Assembly (NCBI GenBank): GCA_020881915.1
Contig: JAJFPB010000001.1
Location: 4,836,001 to 4,900,000, forward strand
DNA from: Paramyrothecium sp. XJ0827
Taxonomy: Eukaryota > Ascomycota > Sordariomycetes > Hypocreales > Stachybotryaceae
Direction: 5' to 3'
DNA length: 64,000 nucleotides
In this document: in pieces, positions 13,001 to 22,211 of the stretch
Position numbering within the stretch: the first letter of the stretch is position 1
Layout: every line of letters begins with the position of its first letter
Translations under genes and position numbers: made by a program
Notes under the pieces: generated by a model
The model's input: only the letters and a program-made list of their open reading frames with translations
The model's database searches: none
What the model was told of the DNA's origin: nothing

Positions 13001-13554
13001 TCCACCTGTCGAGCACCATCTGCAGGTCTTTTGGAGGCTTGGGTGACGCTAAAGTTTCTAGCACCATCCCCACTTGCAGGTACCGGATGTGAGGTGGGGC
13101 TCAGGGTGGGGCTTGCCAGGTGCTCTAGCGTCTTCCACAGCCGCTAAGGCCGCCCCACCCGTCCGGCCTGTCGCTCCGCTGCGCTGCATTCGGGTGGCCA
13201 CGGTCCTGCTGCCGACTTGGCTTGCTATACTACTCTTACCTACTACTTCTTCCACACAATTCTCTGCTCTTCTTATTTTTTTTTCCTTCACTTCTCTTGC
13301 AACAACCAGCACTTCGTTCTTTGAGATTAGGACTTCAAATCCTCTCTACTATTGTCGGCTTCTCAAGAACCTCGTCCTGAATTGGTTCCTCTTGCCTGCC
13401 TTTGTTACTGCAATATCACACAACATCAAGGCGCTCTACGACGTTCCGCCACCCCTCGGCAGCCACTCTACCGACACACGCACGCGCAGGCACAACTGCA
13501 ATTTTTGCTTGTGCCTTTGTCTGCCGTCGTAAGCTTTTGCCGAACGGAAAGACT
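10082..13554. other. Long intergenic region (3.5 kb), no gene recognised
   Basis: Spacer between the HIT gene and the third MFS gene, both on the plus strand. All open frames are under about 150 codons and show no family motif. I could not splice them into a credible protein. The right end, about 13225-13400, is a strong CT-rich tract that fits the promoter and 5' UTR of the downstream transporter. A non-coding RNA or a rapidly evolving small protein cannot be excluded. Confidence 0.5.
13225..13330 (+). promoter_or_regulatory. CT-rich promoter/5' leader tract
   Basis: Pyrimidine-rich stretch (TACTCTTACCTACTACTTCT, then a run of T and CTTC repeats), as seen around transcription starts of many filamentous fungal genes. 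It lies about 225-330 bp before the ATG at 13555. Assignment is by composition and position only. Confidence 0.4.
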
Positions 13555-15294
13555 ATGGCTCTAACACAGCAGTCGAGATCTCGCAACCCCGATGACTTCC
13601 CGACTCTTCAGCTTTTCCTCCTAGGTATGTTGCGACGTTGTCCACTCACATCTCTAGCCATTCCTCAAATACCTGTGCTCACAATCGCTATAGCCATTGT
13701 TCGACTCGCCGAGCCCATTGCACTCACATCCATCTTTCCATACGCCTTCGGTCTGATCAAAAGATTCAACGTTGGGGACGAGCAAGATGCCGCATTCTAC
13801 GCCGGCCTCCTTATTTCATCCTTCTCCCTCGCGGAGGCGCTGATGGGAATGTATTGGGGCGGCCTCTCCGATCGTATCGGGCGAAAGCCTGTCCTGATGC
13901 TTGGCTGCTTCGGTACCATGCTCAGCTTGGTTATGGTAGGCTTTGCCTCCAATATTTGGGTTGCTTTGCTCGGCCGAGCTATAGGTGGTCTTCTCAACGG
14001 CAATATCGGCGTCATCCAGACCATGGTTGGCGAATTAGTTACTAAGCCAGAACATGAGCGTAAGTTATCTTCTTCTTGGACTGGTAAGAGCCGTCGTTTG
14101 CTAACATACTCAAAAGCTCGAGCCTTTTCGGTAATGCCGTTCGTTTGGAGTGTTGGAACCATTATTGGTCCTTGCATTGGCGGCACCTTTGCAGACCCGC
14201 ATTTGTCCTGGCCACGCTTATTCCCTGAGGGTGGCCTATTCGAGCGCTACCCCTATCTGCTTCCAAACCTCCTGTGCGCTGCATTGTTGCTCCTGAGCAT
14301 TGTGCTTGGCTTCCTTTTGCTGGAAGAAACGCATCCTGATATGCACCCTCGCATCTTGCTGCCAGCTGATACCTACGTCTCGGAGGAGACTCCGCTAATG
14401 GAGACTTCAGACGCTGTGAAGCGCCCAGCCGTGGACCTACGATCCGAGACATACGGTACTATCCGGGGCTTGAGCGACGCCGCAGAGGACGAGCGGGAAG
14501 GTATGCGCATCGAGAAGACCCCCAATACGACGAGAACCTGGAACAAGCGCATCGTGGGCTTCATCATCGCTCTTTGCATCTTCACCTACCATTCAATGAC
14601 GTATGACCACTTGATGCCCATCTTTTTCGAGTACGACCGCGCGCATGTCATGGATTTCATCGCCAACGCCACTTCTCCGTCGCTCCTATACTCTCCCGGC
14701 GGCCTGGGACTATCCGTTCGCTCGGTTGGGATGATTATGGCGGTCAACGGTCTCATCGCCCTGTTTGTCCAGGCGGTCATTTTCCCGATTGCGGCCGAAC
14801 GATTTGGCGTTTACAAACTGTTCCTCGTTGTCACGGTTTTACACCCAATCGCCTATGCCATCGTTCCTTTTCTCGTTCTCGTCCCTACATCTCTCCTCTT
14901 TCCGGCAATCTACTGTTGCCTCGCCATTCGCAACATCTTGTCCATTACCCTCTATCCACTTCTCCTCATCTTGATCAAAGACGCCACTCCCTCTTCAAAC
15001 GCACTCGGCAAGGTCAATGGCTTGGCCGCCAGCGCAGGAGCCGCGTGCCGCATGATCGCGCCACCCGTTGCCGGTTACCTTTACACTGTCGGCCTACGAA
15101 TGAACTGCACCGGCCTAGCATGGTATGGCAGCGCTCTTGTAGCACTAGTCGGCAGCGTGCAGTGCTTCTACGTGCCACGAGACCGGAACCACGACGAAGA
15201 CCTTGAGGAGCGCGCTGTAGCACGGAACAAACAGCGATCAAACGTTACCGTCGCTGAAATCACAGACGATGAGGTGACGACTTTCACGTCGTGA
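13555..15294 (+). CDS. MFS transporter, DHA1 (YCR023C/ZIFL-like), 3 exons
   Basis: Putative drug or metal/organic-acid H+ antiporter of the fungal YCR023C and plant zinc-induced-facilitator-like branch. Exons 13555-13624, 13694-14059 and 14117-15294 give 537 aa. The N-terminus, DDFPTLQLFLL joined to AIVRLAEPIALTSIFPYAF, matches the family's opening block. Other signatures are GGLSDRIGRKPVLMLG, GRAIGGLLNGNIGVIQTM, KPEHEPRAFSVMPFVWSVG and GPCIGGTFADP. A long acidic cytosolic loop divides the two halves (about residues 285-340). Both introns (69 and 57 nt) are in frame without stops, but family alignment supports removing both. A non-ATG frame stays open 51 codons upstream. The tail carries DDE-rich acidic residues. 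Confidence 0.88.
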   Translation: MALTQQSRSRNPDDFPTLQLFLLGMLRRCPLTSLAIPQIPVLTIAIAIVRLAEPIALTSIFPYAFGLIKRFNVGDEQDAAFYAGLLISSFSLAEALMGMYWGGLSDRIGRKPVLMLGCFGTMLSLVMVGFASNIWVALLGRAIGGLLNGNIGVIQTMVGELVTKPEHERKLSSSWTGKSRRLLTYSKARAFSVMPFVWSVGTIIGPCIGGTFADPHLSWPRLFPEGGLFERYPYLLPNLLCAALLLLSIVLGFLLLEETHPDMHPRILLPADTYVSEETPLMETSDAVKRPAVDLRSETYGTIRGLSDAAEDEREGMRIEKTPNTTRTWNKRIVGFIIALCIFTYHSMTYDHLMPIFFEYDRAHVMDFIANATSPSLLYSPGGLGLSVRSVGMIMAVNGLIALFVQAVIFPIAAERFGVYKLFLVVTVLHPIAYAIVPFLVLVPTSLLFPAIYCCLAIRNILSITLYPLLLILIKDATPSSNALGKVNGLAASAGAACRMIAPPVAGYLYTVGLRMNCTGLAWYGSALVALVGSVQCFYVPRDRNHDEDLEERAVARNKQRSNVTVAEITDDEVTTFTS

Positions 15295-16111
15295 GGCGAG
15301 CGTCACCACGCCCACTTCAATCACTCTAAGTGATCCCCTCCCTTCTTTTTTCCTTTTAATTGACACAGCTCTCTTGCCACGCGGGTTTGATCACCCTGGA
15401 AGAGAGCTGTGACAGATTGATTAATATTTACAGTTTATGCGAAACGAAGCATCTAGAAAGCACAAATTGGTTGTAAGTTTTCCGTTGTGCAAGGTGTTCT
15501 GGGTTTTGGTTGTCGGTCTGGTTTCTTAGCGAAAGATATCCATTAGAACGACTACGGCGTTGGGGTTTAAACAGTGTATCTATTCTTCTTGCATATATTA
15601 CTTGCAGCGCAAATAAGCGCCAGATAGACTTAGCCAGTTTAAATAACTTCCTGGAAGCTATGCTATGATGGTATTCGTTCGTGCACTTGATCGTGACCCG
15701 GGGAGAATTTCTATTAGAAAACGCACACAAACAATGTCGTGGTGATTGGCTGATAGACGCTAAATAATGTATTGATTCATTGCGGCAGATACGTGGAGCT
15801 CCCAGCTGATCTATTTGCAAAAGATTCATGCCCACGCCCATTTCATTGGGTTATTCTTTGCTATCCACTGCTGCCCAAACGGAGGGTGGACTCTCTGTAT
15901 GTGGAAAACTGGCGTGGAGCAGTGGGAGAGGCAAGCTAAAAATTTACGTCGACCTTGAATGCGATTTCTAGAAGCGTCCAAAAGTCTGGCTCGTGGACCA
16001 ACCAATGCACAAGGCAGTCGAAACACCCGATTCTGGTCTCCACTTTAAACCTCAGAATCACAATTCTCGTAGCTTTCATCACTAAGGGACACCGGGTGAG
16101 GAAAGCTGCAA
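15295..16111. other. Intergenic region with 3' hairpin
   Basis: Spacer of 0.8 kb between the MFS gene and cns1 (both plus). Apart from the inverted repeat at 15364-15411 and a T-rich run near 15345-15360, I see nothing gene-like. Confidence 0.5.
15364..15411 (+). repeat. Perfect 12-bp inverted repeat, likely 3' UTR stem-loop
   Basis: CACAGCTCTCTT at 15364-15375 is exactly complementary to AAGAGAGCTGTG at 15400-15411. Inside, GGGT (15383-15386) can pair with ACCC (15393-15396). It lies 70 bp after the transporter stop codon and just after a T-rich run, so it is probably in the 3' UTR. Confidence 0.6.
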
Positions 16112-17317
16112 ATGGAGGAGTTAGCGAAGCAGATGGAGCAGGCCATGAGCCTTGCTCAACAGCAGGGTGCGTCACAAACTCAGGGCACTGGCGATAATGC
16201 CACAAAACCTGCCCTGCCACCGCGGAGGACTGTGGAGGAGGTGCTGGCGGATTTGAACAAGTCGCCGCTTTTCATGACGGAGCTGGAAGAAAATGACGAT
16301 ACCGCGGCGCTACAAGCACTGGATTACGAAGGCACGCCGCTCGAAAACGGCACCGAGTTCAAGGAGCGGGGAAACGAGAGCTTCAAGATCAAGAGGTTCG
16401 GAGATGCCAAGGAGTTTTACACAAAGGGCGTTCTGATCCTGGCTGCCGAGGAGAGGAAACGGGCCAGCGGTGAGGTGACGAAGAACCTGGACGGCGAACC
16501 GGACTCAGAAGAGGAAATCACCAAGCAGAAGGCGGCGCTGGAAGCCCTCTACGTCAACCGAGCTGCATGCCATCTCGAGCTCAAGAACTACCGAAGTTGC
16601 TGGACCGACTGCGCCGCAGCGTTGCGGCTAAACCCGCGCAACCTCAAGGCGTGTTACCGCAGCGCCCGCGCCCTGTTGGCCGTCGACCGCATCGAAGAGG
16701 CCGACGATGTGTGCGCGCGAGGCCTTGCGCTAGACGAAGGTAATGCGCCGCTGCAGGCAGTCGCGGCAGACATCGTGAAGCGCGCCAAGGAGCTCGACGC
16801 GCGCAGGCGAGACGAGGAGTGGCGGCGGGCCCGCGACAAACGTCGCGAGGTGCTCCTGCGGGCGGCGCTGGCGGCCCGCAACATCCGCACGCGGGCCACG
16901 AAGCAGCCGCCCGAGATGGGCGACACGAAGCTCGAGCTGGTGCCGGACCCGGACGACCCGCGCAGCTCGCTGGCCTTCCCGGCTGTGCTGCTGTACCCGC
17001 AGCACCTCGAGTCCGACTTCATCAAGGCCTTCAACGAGCAGCAGACGCTCGACGACCACCTGGGCTACGTGTTCCCCCTGCCCTGGGACCGCGAGGGCCT
17101 GTACTCGCCGGCGTCGGTCGAGGCGTACGTCGAGACGCGCGAGGGCGGCCTCCTCAAGATGGGCAAGCGCGTGCCGCTGCTCAAGGTGCTGGGCAGCGGC
17201 AAGGTGGACGTCGTCGACGACGTGGTGCGCATCTTCGTGGTGCCCAGGAAGGGCGCCGACGAGTGGGTGGCCAAGTTCAAGGCGCAAAAGGCCCTGGAGC
17301 GCGGGGAGAAGACGTGA
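16112..17317 (+). CDS. CNS1: Hsp70/Hsp90 co-chaperone Cns1 (TTC4-like)
   Basis: TPR co-chaperone that binds the C-terminal tails of Hsp90 and Hsp70 and, in yeast, is essential for client maturation and for handling elongation factor 2. Single exon, 401 aa. The N-terminus MEELAKQMEQAMSLAQQQG is followed by the family's LADLNKSPLFMTELEE block. Three TPR motifs span about residues 88-215 (FKERGNESFKIKRFGDAKEF; YVNRAACHLELKNYRSCWTD; ACYRSARALLAVDRIEEADD), then a charged helix rich in Arg and the C-terminal wheel-like domain (LVPDPDDPRSSLAFPAVLLY). Length matches fungal orthologs. The 3' half is very GC-rich, which creates long antisense open frames that are not genes. Convergent with the APSES gene. 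Confidence 0.94.
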   Translation: MEELAKQMEQAMSLAQQQGASQTQGTGDNATKPALPPRRTVEEVLADLNKSPLFMTELEENDDTAALQALDYEGTPLENGTEFKERGNESFKIKRFGDAKEFYTKGVLILAAEERKRASGEVTKNLDGEPDSEEEITKQKAALEALYVNRAACHLELKNYRSCWTDCAAALRLNPRNLKACYRSARALLAVDRIEEADDVCARGLALDEGNAPLQAVAADIVKRAKELDARRRDEEWRRARDKRREVLLRAALAARNIRTRATKQPPEMGDTKLELVPDPDDPRSSLAFPAVLLYPQHLESDFIKAFNEQQTLDDHLGYVFPLPWDREGLYSPASVEAYVETREGGLLKMGKRVPLLKVLGSGKVDVVDDVVRIFVVPRKGADEWVAKFKAQKALERGEKT

Positions 17318-17733
17318 TGAATCGGCGGACGGAAAACAAGAGACGCGTAATGAAAAAGATCTAGAAAATTCACGATTGTTGCCACTGAAACTGTTATCCT
17401 CTATCGTCGTCTTTAGTATTGTCCTCCTCCCACCTATTCGTGGTATCTCAGGCTCCCATCACACGACATGCGATTCAAAGCCGCTTCGTCCTTTCCAAAA
17501 AATGTCGCCTTGCGGCATCTCCCTGTCTTGAACCAACGCCAGAACCCACACTGTAAACCAATCCAAAGGTACATCTGGTCCCGCGTTCGCCGGGTCGTCC
17601 TGCTGAGAAGGACTCCACGCATCTGCTTCAAGGTGGCCACCTCTGTCCCAGCATTCCCCTTGCCTAGCGCTTCGAGCTCGTATCTTCTCCTCGCTGCTGT
17701 CTCCTTCGTTCGTTCGTCGTGAGACAGCCCGTT
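17318..17733. other. Convergent 3' spacer
   Basis: Spacer of 0.4 kb between the stops of cns1 (plus) and the APSES gene (minus). It presumably holds both 3' UTRs. The short open frames in it show no family features. Confidence 0.5.
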
Positions 17734-19178
17734 CTACAACCCACTAGAACCTATACTTAGGAGGATCAATGCTGCATCGTACTGTTCTGTGTCTTGAACG
17801 AAACCGGTGCCGCTGGGCCGTTCCGCAGCATTGTCAGTAACAGTAGCATGATTAGCAGCAACGAAAGGGTGCCTGCCGGGGTGATGGGTCTCGTTCGTAA
17901 CTTGTACTGGATGGTCAAGTCGGTTTCTTAGACGCTTCCTCTGGTGTTCCATGGTTGGTTGCTGGCCTCCTCCATGGCGGTGTCGTGGCAATCTGCCCAC
18001 CGCATGCGACAACCCAAAGGGCTCATGACTGGTATCAGGATATCTGGCTCCTGGATCCAGCGGAACTTCTTGGAAGCGCGGCCGTTTGCTAGCACGTTGC
18101 TCCGCCTGTGTATAGGAGAAGGATAGAGCACGACTCTCTACTTCGTGACTGGTTCTTCGACTCCGTAAATGATGTGGTCTTTCCGGAAACGTGTAATCTA
18201 CCATGGCTTCGCTTGATCCAGAGCCTTGATTGAGATAGAGCAATCTCGATCTTTCGGCATCTCTGGTGGCTTCTGTCAGGATGCGGGGACTGATGTTCAA
18301 ACGCCGATATCGTGGGGAGTCAGGAGGCGTGCATTCGGAGGGGAACCGGGGCCCAAAAACGGGAATCAAGGCCCCGGCAATGTGATGACAGAACCTGGCA
18401 CAGATGGCTTTAGCGCAGTGGTACGGGAACCAATAGCCTAAATCTGCGTTAGCATTCTTGCTCTTGAGCGTCTCCAACTCTTCGTATCTCGACTTGCCTT
18501 GAGCTGGGACCGCGCCGCCGGTGACATTTGGGGTTATCTCGAGCAGGCCTGGGTTTTTAGAAAAGGTCTGGGCCGGCCCAGTCTCTGTCGTGTTAGCGGT
18601 ACGGTGCCATGGTCTTTCAAGTCCGCTTACCTTGTTAAACCCACATAGTCGGAATAGAGAAGCCAGACGAACGATGCCGATGTTGTAGTCCCACATTACC
18701 ACGTATCTCAAATCGTCTCCAGGAACTTGGAACTCGTAAGTGAATGCTATGTTTCAAGTATTAGCAGGCTAAAAACAGTGCTTCGGGCGAGCTCACCCTC
18801 AATACTCTCTCGTCCAGTCTTCTCAAGCAAGTCTCGCTTCTCGCTGTTGTAAGGGAAGTGTTCGAAAATCCGATGAATCCTGCCGAAAGGTTTCACGTTG
18901 AAGTTGGATACTAGCTGAACGGAGGAATGGTCCAAGTCCTCAAATGGGGGGAAATTAATAGGGCCTCGAGGTTCCGTCCTCCTCGCTGCTTCGTGAGTCC
19001 TTGCTTTCCGCGGTCTTGGTGCGAGGGCATCTTTCACCACTGTTGGGACGGGTTGCTCAACAGTTGTGCTTGTCGGTGTGGGAGCAAACGGTTCGGTGGC
19101 GAGGGCTGTCGATTCGGCCGCATCTGGGTTCAGCAGGAGCTGCAGAGGCACCATGTTTCGTGGTCTGTTTGCAGCCAT
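17734..19178 (-). CDS. APSES-type HTH transcription factor (Xbp1-like), 4 exons
   Basis: Predicted nuclear DNA-binding regulator with an APSES/KilA-N domain and no ankyrin repeats, so nearer Xbp1-type factors than Mbp1/Swi6. Exons (minus): 19178-18797, 18746-18631, 18582-18498 and 18437-17734, giving 428 aa. The start MAANRPRNMVPLQLLLNPD is the first ATG; the frame is open 43 codons further upstream but without an ATG. The APSES domain spans about residues 130-245: VMWDYNIGIVRLASLFRLCG, FNK joined to TGPAQTFSKNPGLLEIT, VTGGAVPAQ joined to GYWFPYHCAKAICARFC, then ALIPVFGPRFPSECTPP. The rest is disordered, rich in Arg, His and Pro. The third intron has a GC donor. Target genes and physiological role cannot be read from the sequence. 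Confidence 0.85.
18438..18497 (-). other. Probable GC-AG intron in APSES domain
   Basis: On the minus strand the donor reads CAAG|GCAAGT and the acceptor GATTTAG|GC. Removing these 60 nt joins ...VPAQ to GYWFPYH..., which reproduces the conserved APSES 'AQGYW(M/F)P(Y/F)' block. Keeping them leaves an in-frame, stop-free insert of 20 residues in the middle of the DNA-binding domain. No GT donor nearby preserves the motif. Confidence 0.75.
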
Positions 19179-22100
19179 CGAGATGTCACGCAGGTCCTGG
19201 CCCACGCACCGTCTGCTGAGATCGTTCCATGCCAGGACACTAGCGAATTCAGTCGGGTCGCGGCCCCTGTTATATACAGCCACAAAGCGGTTGACAAGGG
19301 AAGACAAAGCGGCAAGGACGGGCGGACCTCACCGACAGATAACTTTCCCGGCTTCGGCAAACAAGCCATGGTGGTGGGCGGATGGCCTCATGGGCCACAG
19401 CTCGCGTTCAAAACGAATCGAAGACTGTATCTAAAGCGTCTTTTCGAACGGGAACATGGTTTTGTGTCTCGTGCAGAGTTCCTCAACGCTTCATTTCTTT
19501 GCAAGTAGGAACCTTGCCAAACATGATGCACAAGACATTAAAGCGAGCACAATTGGAACGGGATGTACTACTAGGTCCGAGCCTTGACTGTAAACGCTGG
19601 GCCAATTCTCGAGAGCGCAAGTTAAGCACCCATGATAAGATCACCAACTAGGAAATCCCATGCGTTCACCATGGACGTATTAGTTGCCAGTAGTTCGCAT
19701 GAGACTTGGATCAGCTGGTGTTCTCTTTGGTTGCTGTGTTTCTGGAGCAAGAGAGACACACCCGCATCGGGAGCCGGCCGGTCAAACACACCCCCCCTGC
19801 CTCAGGCCCCAGGTCCATGGATTTGTGGTAGCAGTCGGTATGTAAACTCAATACAGGATCTTTATTCAATCATAAGAGACTTGGAAACTTGGAAACTTGT
19901 GTTTCTTCAATTTGAACCACCAAACTCTTCTCTGAGTTTGCACATTTGCAAGGCTTTGGAAGCAACGGATGAGTAACAGACTTATGCCATATTAGAAGCT
20001 ACCCTCGTCCAGTCTTTAGTGACTAGATCGTACCTTCAATGAATGTTCTCGCTGCTTATACTACCCCGACCGAGCATCAGATTTGACATAAGAAGAGGAG
20101 CAAGATGGTTCCTTGCATTGCAAACACGGTGGTGGGTCCGCCAAGACGTAGTGGTCCAGCGGGTGAAGAGCCCTTCGAGAGTCTCTTCATTTGTCCTCAA
20201 TTCTAATTCCATGTAGAGTGGGTTGACAAATTAGTCTTGAAGGAGTCTCCCACGCCAGTATTGCCCCGAGATGACACTCGGGGGAGTGCTCCTCATCCTT
20301 CCCCGGGCCATGGCATACGTTGCGTACCATTTCTAGGCTGGCCTAGATTACTACGTAGCCTTTGGCGAGCAAAACAACTGTTTCAGCGTGTATCGTTGAG
20401 GAACCATTGACGAAAGCAAAGTTGCTGGCTGGTGGCTTCGGTCTGCCATCTTATGGTCCCACAAGAAGGAGTGTAATGCAATCTTGTGTCAAACAAGTCG
20501 GCATTTCAGTTTCTATGACGCACTCCCCACACCCAGGTACTATCCTGTCACATCATGGCGCTTGAACATTTCTCGACAGAGAAGAACCACGCAGCATCAG
20601 GCTTTGTGCTGGATCATCCTAGGATTGAGCTGAGTCTCTGTTCGAACATGACGGATTGACCTCATGAATGGCATCGCTCAGAGGTGGGTTAGCTGAATGG
20701 TTTGTGTTTCCGTCAAGCAAGCAATCTACCAACCAAGCAACCAGGTGACGACGGCAGGTTTTGCAGTTTGGCCGCCCCCCGGTTACACAAATATCTCCCG
20801 CTATCAAACAGGGTTATCCACATGTAACGCGAAACTCTGAAGTACTTTTTCAAGTACCTCGAGTCATGGTTCACTAGTTCTCTGAGATATGCATAAATCG
20901 GTAGCGAATGACTTCCAGCTCTCAGTCACATCGTACACATTTAAGTGTGATTATCACAAGAGTGATACCTTTGCTTCGGGAGCTATACCGTAAGTCGGAA
21001 ACCATGAGCACTAACAACTCGGCAATCCTTCCAGCGAAAGAGTTCGAAATCGTTTTTCCGGTTACTATGTCCGAAGGGAAAGTCAAACAGCCCTCGAAGC
21101 CCTGTTGTGCCCTGTTTGCTCTTCACCAAGCTGTTATGCTTCAACGAATCCACCAAAGGGCAATTGAGGGGGGTTTCTCGGCAATAATTCTCCGTCACGG
21201 GAGGCTGGACTGACTCTACGTTTGCGCCGATAATCTGCTTACAGTTTGGTGAAGAGCATTACTGTCAGGGCTCGGGGCTGTAGCACCAACGGATGGCACG
21301 GGCGCTTGCCTGCCTCAACCACATGCATGTTCCCGTGTCTGCGATCAGAGGTTATGCAGGGACGGACTTTACGTGCTCGGCCTGTTCTCTTGGCTAGCTT
21401 CAGATGCATCCGGCAAACCCGTGACTACTAGATAAAGTGGCATCAAGGCGATGACCCTTTCCACATTGCTTCAGGCCCAAGGATTGGGATTTGATGCCCG
21501 TATTGTCAACGAATGGTTAAGGCAGAGAGACAATGCATTTGGGGAACCTCAGCCTGGTCACGTGAAGATGTTGCATTATTGGAACAACAGTGGCACCTTG
21601 AGGCGATTGACAGCAAAATCTAATGCGATCGTTGGATGTTGTTAAGGTACAAGCACATCACGTGGACTGCGCTCAACCAGAACGTGATGTCGTCGGGCAA
21701 GAATGGAAGTTGGTAGGTATTGTTCAGATACAGTTAATCATGCGGGCAAGGAGGGGTCGTTTCAGGGCACGTACCTCGAGTTAGCGTACCGCATTGGACT
21801 GGCAGGCCCCTGGCAAGCGCTTCACAGGGCAGGGGAAGGAGGATTCCCCACATACGATAATCCATTGGTGCCAACGGGATTTGCAGCTGAAGATGGTCAG
21901 TTTGCGGAGGGTCGTCGCGTCCTGATTTTTTGTTTACGCGCCGGGACCCAAGCAACCACAACAACAAAATACGATACCATATACACACACTCCTTTGGTT
22001 ATATCCCATGTGAACAGCCGCCAGTCTGGCAGCCCCCGCAACCTCTCTTTTGTTCAGGCGACTCTGCTCGCGCGTGTTGCCAGTCGCCCCTATCGGCCGT

Positions 22101-22211
22101 GCAGTCTCACTGTTCTCCATTTCATGTCCAACTCCTGTCTATTCCTTTAACTCCCTACCGGCGCCAGCACGATTCGCAACCAAGGCCAGCTTGCCGTCGC
22201 ATCCCGCCAAG
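19179..22211. other. Divergent intergenic region (3.0 kb), no gene recognised
   Basis: Spacer between the APSES gene (minus) and TOP2 (plus). Open frames are short and unlike known families. There is a small tandem ACTTGGAA repeat near 19880-19900. Over its last 200 bp the region is CT-rich and holds an open non-ATG frame continuous with TOP2 (see findings). No RNA gene was seen. Confidence 0.5.

Noticed and set aside
13402..13554. 51-codon upstream extension of the third MFS transporter
   Set aside because: It begins at TTG, is basic only because the leader is C-rich, and precedes a well-conserved MFS N-terminus. It serves as a caution for the TOP2 case.
1..15294. Three transporters as part of a secondary-metabolite cluster
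   Set aside because: No synthase, oxidase or pathway regulator nearby. The transporters belong to different subfamilies and are separated by housekeeping genes.
19179..19307. Upstream extension of the APSES gene by 43 codons
   Set aside because: The frame is open but starts at TTG with no ATG. The first ATG (19178) begins a typical MxxLQxLLNP N-terminus.
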